Made by a program: the position numbers and the translations under genes | Part shown: in pieces, positions 12,058 to 24,320 of the stretch | Layout: each line of letters begins with the position of its first letter | Position numbering within the stretch: the first letter of the stretch is position 1 | Notes under the pieces: generated by a model | Database searches by the model: none | Seen by the model: the letters and a program-made list of their open reading frames with translations, nothing else | What the model was told of the DNA's origin: nothing | Assembly (NCBI RefSeq): GCF_031755915.1 | Contig: NC_083389.1 | Coordinates: forward strand, 18,515,501 to 18,579,500 | Source of the DNA: Ziziphus jujuba | Taxonomy: Eukaryota > Streptophyta > Magnoliopsida > Rosales > Rhamnaceae | Direction of reading: 5' to 3' | DNA: 64,000 nt

Positions 12058-14767
12058 ATGGAAAGTAGTAGCGGAAAAGCAGATCCAGCTTGGTCACATT
12101 ATATTCCAATTGAAGATAACAAGTATGGTACAATTTGCAAATATTGTAACCATAAAATGCAAAGTGATGGAATAACAAGATTAAAGTATCATTTAGCACA
12201 TTCTGATCCAAAAAGTAATGTCAAAAAGTACCCCAATGTACTTCCAGAAGTGAAGAAAGAGATTTACCATTATTTGAGGAAGAAAGAACATGCAAAATTG
12301 AAAAAAAAGACAATGGAGGAAGATATTCGTAATGAATTACGGGTAACTTAGCTCAATCTCGAAGTGATTATGATGATGGTGATGATGATGATGATAATGA
12401 TGATATATACAGCAGATATGCATCCTAATGAAAGAAACTCATATAAAGTTGCAGTTTGTGCATCTAAACAAGACAAATGGGAAGAAGAACAAGGAAGGAA
12501 CTTTGTTAACCCTAGAGGTCAAGGATCAGGATCTTCTCGAGGGGGATGGTAGTCAACCATGTGCTTAATTTCATTGTGCAACAAGTGTAAGGGAGCCCAT
12601 TCGTAGACAACAATTTCAACAATTTTCTCCAGTTTCACTTGCACCTTCGTTATATAAGTCATCCAATGCAAAACAAAAAAATATAAAAGATGTGTTGACA
12701 AAAGGTGGTATGAAAAACACATTGGGAAGACTAGTAGCAAAGTTTTTTATTTATGATAATGTCCCATCTGCAAAGGCAAAATTGCACCATTTCAAAAATA
12801 TGATCGTTGGTGCTCAACAATCATGTATGGGAGTTCAAATTCCATCTCCATATGAAATTAAGGAAAAATATCTAGACATGGAATATAAAGAGATGCAACA
12901 GCATATTGAAAAGTTTAAAGAAAGCTGGGAGACATATGGTTGTACAAGTATGTGCGATGGATGGACAGGACCAACTAAGCTGTCCATATTGAATTTTATG
13001 GTCTATTGCAAAGGGTCATCAATGTTTCTTAAATCAGTTGATGCCTTAGATAAAATAAAAAACTATAAGTATATATACAAATTTTTGGAGAATGTTATCA
13101 ATGAAGTAGGCAAGAACAATATTGTGCAAGTAGTCACGGATAACGGTTTTGCATTCGTAAAGGCTAGTAAGAAATTGATGACACAGTACAATTTGTATTG
13201 GACACCATGTGCTGCACACTGTATAGATCTTATATTTGAGGATATTGGAAAGCATGAAAGTATTGCAAGGATCATTCAGCGTGCAAGAATGATAACCAAT
13301 TACATTTATAATCATAATTGGTTACTTTCTTTAATGCGAGATATATGTAAAGGAGACATCATTCGACCAGGAGCAATAAGGTTTGCAACAAATTATATTG
13401 CTTTAAATAGTCTCCTTAAAAAGAAAACTTCTCTAAAATAAATCTTTACAAGCGATGCATGGGCTGAGCATCAATTAAGTCGAACAAAAGCAGGTAAAGA
13501 AGTGGAGAAACTTATCCTTGATAATCATTTTTGGGATTCTGTTACTCACGCTGTTAATTTATATGAGTCATTATATAATATTTTGCGAATTGTTGATGCT
13601 GAGTTCATACCTACGATGCCAATATTGTATGATTGTTTTCAAAAAATGTGATATGCAATCAATAACCAAAATGTGATATACTTTCTCATCCTCTCCATAT
13701 GGCTAGTAATTTTATGTCAATTACTTATTATTAATTAATATTTTGTCTTATAATTTATATATTAGATTTAATTTTTATTATTATTTTGTAGCATACTTTC
13801 TGAATCAACGGTTCTAGTATAAAGAAGGAATTGGCACTGATTCAGATCTTGTACAAGCTGTTCATGATGTCTTTGCAGCATTATATCCAAATTCAGATCG
13901 TATATCTCAATTTGGAAATGAAGTAAGATTTTGTTTATTAATTTTTTTAACTAACATAGTAATAACGTTTTTTATAATTTTTTTTCATTTTTACATATAG
14001 ATAATATGCTTTAGAGATGCACGAAAAGGGTTTAGTAATCGTGCAGCAATTGCAGTCCGAGGGGAAATTATACCTGGTATGTGCATTTCAATTACTTGTT
14101 ATAAAAAAATGTGCTTAATATCAAAAATTTTATTAATATTTAAAATTTTTTTAAAATTTAATATATTTTGATTTATAATGTTGAAATATACAACTGAATG
14201 GTGAACAATGTATGGTAATACCAACCCAACGCTCAGAAAATTGGCAATGCGTATTTTGTCACAAAATGTATTATCATCCGCATGCGAGCGTCATTGGAGC
14301 ACCTTCGCTTTAATACATACAAAACAACGAAATAGGTTCGCATATGAAAAACTTCAGAAATTGGTTTTTTGCTACTATAATATGAAATTGCGGATACGTG
14401 ATATGGAATTAACAAATTAACTGCAATTAGATTCTGATTATTTGGATCTTCTTGAAATTGGAGCTGACCCTGGTGAAGATGAAGGTAATCCTATTATCCA
14501 ATGGGTTAAGAATTCATACTTAGATGATGATGAAGGCAATCAAGATCCTCGAGTCGCAATGCATGCTTCACAATTAGGGATGGATGTTAACAATGTTATT
14601 GCTGAAGAAGTTATGAGCAGTGATAGTGGAGGAAATTATTCATTTAAAGTAGTGACAATGCCTTCAACTAGACGATTTAGTCCTCGTGTAGAAACATTTG
14701 GTGGTGGTTATTCTCAACCAAATGAATATGAGGATGGAGATGATGATGATGTTGTTCATCTTGATGA

Positions 14768-14801
<34 letters not shown>

Positions 14802-15179
14802 GGTGGTGGTGGTGGTGGCAATAGAGGAGGAGGATATAATATAGGTGGAGGTGAGAGTGGAACATATTATCAAGAACCAAGCCAACAACCATTAAGCCCA
14901 TTTACTGGTGAAGATCAATATACACATGCAACACAGAATTTTAATCATGGAGCTCGAACAGCAGGCACTGGTTCAAGAAGGCACTATGGCACTTCGATGA
15001 TGAATCAACATGATGAAGATTATCTTTTTAACTCTTTGGATACAATGAGTTTAAATACACAAGTTAATTCTCAATCTGGAAATTCTGAGATTTCAATTGT
15101 GTATCCAATTGGCCAAATGAGCTCACATAATCCTCACAGAGATTACGATGTTAATATCTTCAATCATCTCATGTCTTAA
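12058..15179 (+). pseudogene. hAT transposase (BED finger, DUF659, hAT dimerisation), inactivated
   Basis: Starts at ATG 12058 with a BED zinc finger (CKYCNHKM...TRLKYHLAH, codons about 28-50) followed by a basic stretch. The frame shifts near 12350-12690. DUF659 then follows (TSMCDGWTGPTKLSILNF, VQVVTDNGFAFVKA, WTPCAAHCIDLIFEDIG) at about 12692-13620. Two small exons can be traced (about 13800-13920 and 14001-14078, with GT-AG borders), then the C-terminal dimerisation region (YGNTNPTLRKLA, SSACERHWSTF, 14190-14420) and an acidic Asp/Gly-rich tail to 15179. In-frame stops at 13439, about 13649, in the 13800 exon, at the Trp before TMYGN, and at 14418 disable it. Domain order and similarity place it with the plant DUF659 hAT transposases. 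Confidence 0.85.
14736..14819 (+). repeat. (GAT)n(GGT)n coding microsatellite
   Basis: Consecutive GAT and then GGT triplets encode the Asp run and Gly run in the C-terminal tail of the transposase relic. Reverse-strand frames give meaningless His or Thr runs. Confidence 0.9.
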
Positions 15180-15704
15180 AATGAATGTTATACTCCTCAT
15201 TGAATAAATCCACACTATTGTCCACTTGGACAATTGGTTGGGATTGATAGAGAAAGATATACTTGGCACATCCACAATTACATGGAAAATTTCTCTAATA
15301 TGATGAGTTGGAATGCATATTGTTATATACGTGAAACATCAAGATATGATCATCAATTTGAAGAACTAAGGAATTCTTTTTGGTATTAATAATGTATTAG
15401 GGATTATATTTGATAGTTTTTTGTATCTTACTATTATCTGTTAAATTTTCTATATTTTAGTGTGAATTAACTTTATATTTTATTCACTTATAAATAATTT
15501 GTTATATTTATAGAATACTTTATGATTATTGTATTCTAATTATTGTATTTTTATATAATTGTATTATATTAATTATCTCATATATAAAAAATTGTATTCT
15601 AAATTAAAAATTTACAGTTTCCGTAACTTTATCGATATTTCCATTGATATCGACATTTTCATCGATATTTCCGTAAAATCATACCCTCAATATTTCCGTC
15701 GACA
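15180..15704. other. 3' region of the hAT element
   Basis: AT-rich 3' flank of the transposase, including its probable 3' UTR. It ends in subterminal TCGATATTTCC repeats near the right TIR. No other gene is seen. Confidence 0.55.
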
Positions 15705-15722
15705 TCGATATTTTCTTCACTA
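15705..15722 (-). repeat. hAT right terminal inverted repeat
   Basis: Read on the minus strand the end is TAGTGAAGAAAATATCG, matching the left end in most positions. Inward of it are three further TCGATATTTCC-type motifs (15630-15710), likely subterminal transposase-binding repeats. Confidence 0.75.
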
Positions 15723-16300
15723 GTCATGCCTATGTGGATAGCTATATGTGTTCAGATCCAAACGTTGCCTTGTGACTAGATTCATGTATACAAAAACTAT
15801 ATATAATGGAAACATGTCAATTACACGTGTCACTAGCTTCAATATGTCATGATTTCACTTTTCCATATGTCTAGTTAAACCAGTGGCACAACAATGTATC
15901 TTGTTGACATGGACATCACACGTGGCATGTGATCCATACAGTGGGTTGTGAATGTGCCACATGCATGCCATGGCCATGTGTAAGATTACGGATCAAATAC
16001 ACGTGTCACGCATACATGTATCAATTTCAATGTGTTTTAAATTAATTGAGCTGTTTTTCCTAATGTACCACGTAGACTAATGACCTGTCATGCCTACATG
16101 GTATGAAATCCACATGTCTGCTTGTTAGTGTGCCACTTGTACACAAATGCCATGCATTATGAAGATGTGTTACACATCTTAAGGACTCCCTTTGCAATGT
16201 ATTGCAATTCCATTGTACGATGTCTAGATGAATCACGTGGCATTATGACATATCGTGATGATGTGTAAGCCAGTCACACCTCGCATGTTATCCCATAACG
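15723..16300. repeat. Satellite array, part 2
   Basis: Continues the unit cut at 8774. Landmark copies at about 15861 and 16219 (spacing 358 bp) match the part 1 units, with the words GACATGGACATCACACGTGG and GCATGTGATCCATA. The array stops about 35 bp before the copia primer-binding site. Confidence 0.75.
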
Positions 16301-16333
16301 TGATATCAAAACTTTGCTCTTCTATTTTGTTTC

Positions 16334-19300
16334 ATGGTATCAGAGCCTCCTAAAGCAAAAGCTATGTCAATCATTCTTGTGTCTTCTACCATTCCAGATC
16401 TCTCTCAAGTAACCTCACCCAATTATGATATTCCAATTAAGCTTGACAATGAATATTCCTCATGGACATCTCAAATACTAACAATAATCACTGGTAGTAA
16501 TCTTGAAGGTTTCATCAATAGAGATATACAACTTCCACAAAAAATGATTCAAAAAGATATCTCTCTCGAGCAAGCTAGCATTGCCACACCACAATTGATA
16601 CCAAATCCAAAATACCAACGACTTCGTTGCCTTAATCATGCGTTGCTTAGGTGGATCCTCTCATCCATCTCACCTAATGTACAAATAGCAATGGTAAGAT
16701 AGACTTCATTCCATCTTTGGACATCACTTGGAAAGCTCTTCAAAAATCACTCTAGAGCAACATTGATGCAGTTAAAGCTCCAACCAAGAAAGAATCATTG
16801 TCCATCAGTGCCTAATTTGCCAAGATGAAGGAGATTGCAAATAGTTTGGCTCTTACAGGTCATCTAGTCCTTAACGATGAGTTTATTATGTATCTCCTTC
16901 AAGGTATTTATCTTGAATATGATGCTGTTGTTGCTAATATTAATTCTCAATCTATACCTTTAGATGTTGAAGAATCAAGCACTTCTCATGGGATAAGAGA
17001 TGTCTTTACAAAGTACTACATTTGTTGTTACACCAACTGCAATATTGTAGACAAAACCAAAATGGTTGATTGATCTGGTAACAAAAAAAGTGGCCAGAAA
17101 TTTGAATATTTCGATCGTGGTGATGGAACTGGTCAGGGAAGAGGTCATAGTGATGGTAGAGGAAGGGGACGTGGGAATTCTAAGCCAATTTATTGTCAAT
17201 TATGTAGAATAATCGGTCATGTAGCAAGAGATTATTAGTACAGATTTGATCAATCCTATACCAAACCTACATCAAATACAGATAATGCTTCTGCTTATTA
17301 TTCATCATCTGACATTGTAGCAAGTCTAGATTGGCTTCTAGACAGTGGAGAGACCGACTACATACAAGAGATCAGAATACTATCCAAAACAAGTTAGAAT
17401 ATAATGGAACCAATAGATTGATTGTGGGTAATGGCTAAGGCCTGTCCCTTAAAACACTAGTAATTCTTATTTTCATTTACCCACTGAAAAAATCTTGTTG
17501 AAAGATATGTTGCATGTTCCTGACATCAATAGAAATCTTTTGATTATTGCAAGAATTATAGCTAATAATAATGCTATTGTTGAATTTGATAATTATTTTG
17601 TGTATATTAAGAACAAAGCTACGAGGAAGCTTTTACTCCAAGGCAACCTTGAAGATTGTTTATATAAAGTTCACTTGCCTGAAATTCAAGAAAAGGAGAA
17701 TTCCATCCATGACAAAACCATTAGGATTCAAAAGTCAAATTTTCTATTTAGTTCTGAATTGTCTTCAAATAAACTAATGGCACTTTAGACTAGGCCATCC
17801 TTCTTTTTCTATTTTACATACTATTGCTAAAAGTTGTAATAATATCTCAGTTTCAAATTTTTCTGATAATTTTGTGAACCATGTCAACTTGGCAAACACC
17901 ATAGAATTTTTGCTACTATTTCAAATTCCAAACGTTACTTTCCTCTTAAACTTGTTTATTTTGATGTTTGGGGCCCGTTTTGTCTAGTGGAGGATTTAGA
18001 TATTATATTGCCTTTGAAGATGATTTTTCTAGATTCACCTAGATTTATCTAATGAAGCTAAAATCTAAAGCTCCAAATATTTTTTTGAAATTTAAGGCAC
18101 TAGTTGAAAACCAAGTTTAGAGAAAATCAAAACTTTACAAACTAACTGGGGTGGAGAATTTCGACATTTTCTAAATTTATCCACTCATTTTGGAATACAT
18201 ATCAACATCCATGTTCTCACACCAATAACCAAAATGAAAAAATTGAAAGGAAACATTAACACATTATTGAAACTGCCCTCTCATTACTTGCCCATAGTTC
18301 TTTACCACAAAAATTTTGGTGGCATGCCTGGGTAATTGCTAGTTTTTTAATAACTATCCTTCCTACAAAAGTGCTGAAATTCAAATCACCATACCAAAAA
18401 TTGTTCAAAAGAAACTTTGATTTTAATTTTTTAAAATGTTTTGGGTGTGAGTGCTATCATTTTTTAAGGCCATATAGAGATAGAAAATTTTCCTTTCACA
18501 TTGAGAAATATGTCTTCATTGGATATAGTCTCATTCATAAGGGGTATATTTGTCTAAGCCTATCATCTAGCGAAACATATGTTAGTTCTAATGTCATTTT
18601 TAATGAGCTATTATTTCCCTTTTCCACAATTAAAAATAGTGGATCCAAACTAGAGTTATCCAATTCCATCCCTTATTTCAATCCTTTAAATTCCCACACT
18701 GATCAGGTGAACTCTCAACTAATCTCAAGGTTGCCTACAGATGTAGCTTCCCATGCCAACTCCACCTCTTCACAAGGTAATCCTTCTAATTCATCACTTT
18801 TGTCTTCTAACAACAAGACCCCACCGAATAAGAGCCAACCAAATGACCAACACCCATCCAATAATTCTCACTTATCTCATTCCACCTCTCCACCGAATTC
18901 CTCTCTTAAACCCGCCATATCTCATCATTTGCCACAAATCGTAGCAGATCTACCTTTAGCTAACCCATAAGACAAAGCAATTGATCTCCAAATTGACCTG
19001 CCATTAAACCAACTGGCTCCATTCATCCAATGATAACTCGCTTCAAAACCGGGTCCCTTAAGAAGAAAACTTTAACTGTGAATAAAGCACTTGCATATAT
19101 GAGAACCTTTATCTCTTAATTGTCCCCAAAATGGTCTCAAGCTATGAAAGAAGAAATTTGGGCCTTACACCATAATAACACATGGTCTTGGTTCCTCCTA
19201 ATCTAAAGTTCAATGCCGTGGGCAACAAGTGGGTCTTCAAACTAAAGAAAAATTCCAATGGTTCAGTACAATGGTATAAAGCAAGATTGGTAGCCAAGGG

Positions 19301-20614
19301 TTTCATCAGAACCTAAGTATAGATTATGACTAGACTTTTAGCCCAGTTATAAAGTCTTCGACCATATGAATAGTTCTCTTCCTTACCATATCAAGAGGTT
19401 GGCCAATCCACCAGGTTGATGTCAAAAATGCATTCCTCAATGGGGTCCTCCAAGAAGAAGTTTATATGTGTCAACCTCTAGGGTTCAAAGATCCTACTAA
19501 ACTGTACCATTTATGCAAATTGAGGAAGTCACTTAATGGCCTCAAACAGACACCTCGGGAATGGTATGATTGGGTATGTGCTACCTTCTTTTAATGGGGG
19601 TTTCAGGGGTCAAAAATGGACTCATCTCTTTTCTTTCGAACAAATTTTGGTACTCTTTGGATTCTTCGTTATGTTAATGATATTATGATCACTGATTCAA
19701 CCATTCAACTTGTTCATGCTTTATTAAACAGCTAAATAACAGTTTTTCTTTCAAAAAGTTAAGACTACTCTTCTTTTTTTCTTGGTATTGACGCATACAG
19801 AGATTCTACTGGCCTCTACTTATCTTAAACCAAATAGATTAACGACCTTCTTCTCAAAATGGGTATGGCCAAATCCAAGACAATTTCTACTCCAACAAGC
19901 TTTAGTTTTCAATTAGCTAAAAACGTTGGCACCCCCTTCAAGGATATGTTTACATTTCGAAGTACTATTGGAGCCTTACAATACTTGACTTTCACCCGAC
20001 CTGAATTGTCCTTTATTGTCAATAAGTTGAGTCAATTTATGTAGTGTTCTACAGATGTTCATTGGACAGCTTGCAAGAGGGTACTAAGATATTTAAAGGT
20101 TATTGCCAATCTTAAACTTCATATTAGACATCCTCTCATCAGACCTTGTTTAGTTAGACTGATACTGATTGGGCATCCAATGTTGATGATCGTCAGTCTA
20201 GGGGGGATATTATGTGTTTCTTGGTGACAATCTTGTGTTTTGGTTTTAAAAAAGCAATAAGTGGTGGCCAAGTGAAGCACTAAGTCAGAATACCGTGCTC
20301 TTGCTGATGGTGCTACTAAGCTTACTTGGATACAATATTTCTTGCATGAGTTAAGTATATAACTTCCTTAGGTGCCGGTTTTATGGTGTGATAATATGGA
20401 TACAGGTGCTCTTGCTTCCAATCCTATGTTTCATGCCAAAACTAAACATATAGAGATCGATGTTCATTTTGTTAGAGACAGAGTGATTCAAAACAAGCTT
20501 GTTATTCAGTATGTTCCTTCAAATGAGCAACTTGCAGACATGTTAACAAAGGTGTTACCTAGTGCTCATTTTCACCACTTTCGGTCCAAGCTCAAATTGA
20601 TTGCATTCCTTTGA
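16334..20614 (+). pseudogene. Copia gag-pol polyprotein, multiply broken
   Basis: Recognisable parts in order. Gag N-terminus (SPNYDIPIKLDNEYSSWTSQ, 16334-16702). Gag core (MKEIANSLALTGHLVLNDEF, 16825-17073). A zinc knuckle near 17190-17235 whose last Cys is replaced by Tyr (CQLCRIIGHVARDY, then a stop). Protease site LDSGE near 17341. GAG-pre-integrase (LHVPDINRNLL, 17495-17788). Integrase with HTPQQNG-like sequence shifted across frames (17880-18360), and its tail (18371-18970). RT with [20 protein letters not shown] and YVNDI in place of YVDDI (19130-19700). RNase H with the tail TKHIEIDVHFVRD (20280-20614). Dozens of stops and frameshifts show an old, dead copy. Confidence 0.85.
16335..16346 (+). 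other. Retrotransposon primer-binding site (initiator Met tRNA)
   Basis: TGGTATCAGAGC is complementary to the 3' end of plant initiator methionine tRNA and directly follows a CA dinucleotide, as at an LTR/PBS junction. Confidence 0.9.
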
Positions 20615-20618
20615 GCTT

Positions 20619-20627
20619 GAGGGGGGA
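20619..20627 (+). other. Polypurine tract of the copia element
   Basis: GAGGGGGGA directly before the TGTTAG start of the 3' LTR, the usual place for plus-strand priming. Confidence 0.75.
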
Positions 20628-20830
20628 TGTTAGGATTATTATTAAATTATGTTATTGTTTATCAAGAATTATTAGAGATATATACTGTTGTGTATACTTA
20701 GCCTAACAATATTAAAGTTTTATATCATTTACAATGTACTTCATGTGTATATATCCCAATGAGACAAAAATAAAAGAGAAAAAAATTAAAAATATTTTTG
20801 AAATAAGAAGACTGTTGAATAATTTGTCAT
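20628..20830 (+). repeat. Copia 3' LTR, partial
   Basis: Begins TGTTAGGATT after the polypurine tract and contains TATATAT and an A-rich AAAAATAAAAGAG stretch at about 20767. No second LTR copy is available to define its end, so the right boundary is approximate. Confidence 0.55.
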
Positions 20831-21061
20831 CAAATCCCACTTAAATTGTTTTATTTTGTAGGTCACCAATCAAATTTGCATTTTTAGTTTTGAATTAACT
20901 TTAATGATCTAATGCAAAAAATATATATCTAGATATTTTAGTCATATAGTCAAGTACTTAAAAAACTTATGCCTTACCGCATTAAGGTTTAAGCTTTGCC
21001 TAAGCTATATACTAAAACGCCTTCACTTATGCTTTGAGATTTTAAAACTTTAGTCATATGA
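20831..21061. other. Short stretch with decayed GCCTT/AGGCG-type transposon end
   Basis: Contains ATGCCTTACCGCATTAAGG and AAAACGCCTTCACTTATGC with a GATTTTAAAAC edge. This resembles the AGGCG-rich termini of the hAT derivative at 23403-24320. No complete element can be drawn. Confidence 0.35.
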
Positions 21062-21325
21062 AATAGGCAGTCCACATGATCCCATCCACATGGTGATTTA
21101 TGAGTGGACCACATATATACAAATGCCATATGTGATGATAACATGGCTATGACACATGTCGAACACACTTTCCCTTTTGCTATTTGTCTCAATTTCATTG
21201 TGCCACATGACATAACGTGTATAGAGCTTAGTTAGCCACATGTCATCCATCGAGCAACTTGGGAGTACACCACGCAAACCAACGCCGTGTGTCAGATGAG
21301 TGGCCAGACACATGTACGGTGTCTT
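21062..21325. repeat. Satellite array, part 3
   Basis: Words such as GTGGACCACATATATACAAATGCC, shown here in part as CCACATATATACAAATGCC, and CATTGTGCCACATGACAT match satellite units at 7690-7830. This fragment starts in a different phase of the unit than where part 2 stops, so some satellite sequence was lost or rearranged around the copia insertion. Confidence 0.6.
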
Positions 21326-23402
21326 GATATTAGGAACACTCTGATTGTTTTTGGATGACGTTTTTCCCTTTTTTTTATGTTTTATTATGGAAATATTTCA
21401 TCTAGACCTCCTTACGTTTACATTAATTTATATTTTTAAAATTATAATTAACACCCTTACAGAGGGCATAAATAAAATTATTTTGAAGGATATGAATGAA
21501 ATAATAGAGAAACAAAATAAAGATTACTTCAAACATGAAAGAAAATAAATAATATTTTTTAAACCATAAAAACTAAATTGAAATTAATGTAAATCTATAT
21601 AAAATATTCTTTTTTATTATCTTTTGGACGTTACAGGTGCTTTTTTATCATTTTTTGGAAGGCAGCAGACTTTTTTTTTTTTTCATTTTAAAGAAAGGTG
21701 GCAGTTTTTTTTCTAAAAAAAGAGGCGGCAGTCTTGTTCAGGGTCATTCTACTTTTTTTGCCGCCATTTTTTAAAAATAGAATATCGCACAATTGTACTC
21801 CCATATTTTTTCAAAAAAGAAAAGAGTTTTTTTTTTTTTCATTCAATTTTTTCTCAATTTTATTTATTAAATTTTATGAAGTGTCTAGCAACCACATTTT
21901 TATTAATTATATAATGATAGTAACAAGAGAAAAAAAGAAAGGAAAAAAAAACCTTAGAAATCATCCCAAAATTGCCCCTCAACAACCTTGAAGTTTATAA
22001 ACTTCTTCTCTTCCTTATTACATCCTAGTTATAGTTTAAAATATCAAAATTTTTCATAAAATTTTTATTTTTTAAACACATCAAAAGAAAGTTTAGTTCC
22101 AAAGTGCAAATAGATATAATTTTCATAATATATACTGAAATTTCTAATATTTTTTCATAATTTTCATAAAAAATTTCATCGTAACATCTACATTAAATCC
22201 TTCATAATTTGGTTAAAAATATCTATGATTTGTTTGTTAAACTTTTTTATCAAAATTTTTATAAATATTATTGATGTTTAGTGAAACTTTTTTCTAAATT
22301 AATATTATAGATATTTTTTTATCTTTTAATTGTCTCTCAATAATTAGGCAAACAAAAATTTAAAAAATTCATATTTAACCAATAATGTCTAAATTTACAT
22401 TAGATAAATCTACCATCATATTCTTAGAAAAAATTAGTATCACAAGCTACATGTTTACCTATCTATTATTACTTTTTTATAATAAAAAATTTAATATTTG
22501 TATAAATATTATAAAGTAAAAAAAAATTAGAATGTAGACAAAAATTGAAAGATATATTATGAAATATATTTTCTACAAACCAAGATTTGAAATTTCGATA
22601 TTGATAATATTTGATATATGCAAATTTAACTCGATGGTATATTAATAAGTAGATGCAAAATAATCAGTAAGATATATTTTTTAATAATTACTTCTTACAA
22701 TTTACATTTTAAAATAAAAATAAAAAAGATACAAATAATTTTCGAACACCTTGGAGTTCTTTACAGTGTTGAAATAACATTTACAAAATATAATGTAATT
22801 ACGATAATTGTTCTATATATCTTAATTAATAGATAGATTTATTAAATATATATATATATATTACATCTTTTTGTTAATAATATTATATTTTTAATAATTA
22901 ACGCTTACTATAAATCAATTGATTAAGAAAAATATAATATCCGTATAATATTTTTGCAATTTTAATAGTCTATTTGATAATTAATTAATTAAATGAGTTA
23001 ATCCTAAAGTTTCAATTTTTGTTAATTTCTATCATTTTTTATGAATTTTTATTGATATTCAATAATTTTCAATATTTTCATATTTTGAAGATTCAGTATT
23101 TTTATCGATACCAAAATTTTGAATCTTAATCTTTCTAAAAAACAAAATATCATTCTTTTGTTTGTTTATATACATAATAATTTGTCATTTTGTAATTTTT
23201 TTGTTTAAATTAGTTTAAATTATATTAATTAAGATTTTGCTAAAATCTAACTCTTCAACTAACACTTTAAAAATATTGAAATGCAAGATTGGTAGAGAAG
23301 CTTAAAAAAAACAAAGAAAAAATTAAAAATAAAAAATAAAAAAATTGCTAACTTGCCGCAGGAGGAGTGCAGACATATTGGTCCTAGTTAGCCATTTTCA
23401 AT
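21326..23402. other. AT-rich intergenic region, no gene recognised
   Basis: Very AT-rich sequence with homopolymer runs and short (TA)n tracts, including one near 22845-22860. A cluster of GGCAGCAGAC, GGTGGCAG and GGCGGCAG words joined by poly-T lies at 21655-21735. No frame shows protein similarity. Confidence 0.5.
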
Positions 23403-24320
23403 CAGTGTTCTAAAAGGAATAAGGCATCACAAGGTGACAAGATTAAGCCTTAAGCCTTACGAGCATAGGAATGAAAAGGCGTTTCACAATTATATTATTA
23501 TTTTAATTATTATAAGGCTATTAAATAAACAAAATAATTCATATTTTAAATATCAAAATATATATAAGTCTATATTATTTTTGTATGTGCAATAAACATA
23601 AATTAACAAGTAATTGATCATAATATATTTATGAAAATTCATGTTTTTTAAGTTTTTAATAACAAATTAGTTTCAAAACATATATATTACAAACCTACAA
23701 GCACCTAATAATTCCTAAATTAATACATACTTTAGCTATTATCATAATTTATCTCTTGTTTAATTCTTTATTGGACTCCAATTCAATATCTACATCTTCA
23801 TCAAACTCATCTTCCATGTCATCCGATGCAAAATCATTTTCCTCTGACTCTCTAATTTCAATTTGAGCATTTCTAGAACTTTTTTTAGGTAATAACATAT
23901 TATTCTCCATCTCATCTTCATTTTTCATCATCATTACAACTTTCGGTAATCCATGATTATGCATTACCAGCATCATTTGCTAATAAAGTCTCTAATTTAT
24001 TACTCTTTTTTTTCTTATTCATCATTTTCATTTTTTCTGTTTAAGAAAAAAAACTTAATCTTAAAAAAGTTTCCATTTTGAACAATATTTTTTTTTTTAA
24101 TTTCTTATGAATTATTTTATAATATTTTTAAAAAAATCATCTTAGAAAAAAAAAACTTTAAACAAAAAAGCTTTCGTCTTTTAGCGTCTAGGCACCCATT
24201 AGGTGGTCAACACAACATTGATTATCTTTTTCTAAACTTTATTACTATGCGAGATGTTATCTAAAAGCATCACGTCTAAACGTGTCTAGACGACGTATTT
24301 TCTCGCCTTTTAGAATACTG
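23403..24320 (-). mobile_element. Internally deleted hAT element (918 bp)
   Basis: The left end CAGTGTTCTAAAAGG matches the inverted right end CAGTATTCTAAAAGG with one mismatch. The flanking 8-mers TTTTCAAT (23395-23402) and CTTTCAAT (24321-24328) are a target duplication with one difference. Inside, the minus strand keeps a short acidic reading frame, so the element is oriented minus. Size and content fit a deletion derivative of an autonomous hAT. Confidence 0.75.
23749..23976 (-). pseudogene. Acidic tail relic of a hAT transposase
   Basis: A 75-codon frame ends in an Asp/Glu-rich stretch (MEDEFDEDVDIELESNKELN). Acidic C-terminal tails are common in DUF659-type hAT transposases, and the relic at 12058-15179 has one. 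The position inside a TIR-bounded hAT supports this, but there is no catalytic or dimerisation motif left. A chance frame is possible. Confidence 0.4.

Larger units (their letters stand above)
8775..15722 (+). mobile_element. hAT DNA transposon, full length with TIRs and 8-bp target duplication
   Basis: The element interrupts a satellite unit. GTCATGCC occurs directly before it (8767-8774) and directly after it (15723-15730), the 8-bp target duplication typical of hAT. The left end (C)AGGGAAGCAAATATTG matches the inverted right end TAGTGAAGAAAATATCG with a few mismatches; the C at 8774 belongs either to the TIR or to the duplication, so the boundary is good to 1 bp. Subterminal motifs such as GGAAATRTCG recur near both ends. 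Inside, left to right, are a GC-rich leader with a G16 run, a tandem duplication, a long ATT/GTT-rich minisatellite and a broken BED-zinc-finger/DUF659/dimerisation-domain transposase. Stops and frameshifts make it non-autonomous today. Confidence 0.85.
16300..20830 (+). mobile_element. Ty1/copia retrotransposon, decayed, with nearly no 5' LTR
   Basis: Domain order gag, protease, integrase, reverse transcriptase, RNase H identifies the copia superfamily. A primer-binding site at 16335 and a polypurine tract at 20619 mark the internal region. The 3' LTR begins TGTTAGGATT at 20628. Only about 35 bp separates the satellite from the PBS, so the 5' LTR is almost entirely missing, and the right end of the 3' LTR cannot be fixed. 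The satellite resumes near 21062, so this element also lies in the array. No target duplication was found. Confidence 0.8.

Noticed and set aside
14664..14901. His- or Thr-rich minus-strand frames
   Set aside because: Reverse reading of the GAT/GGT microsatellite in the transposase relic.
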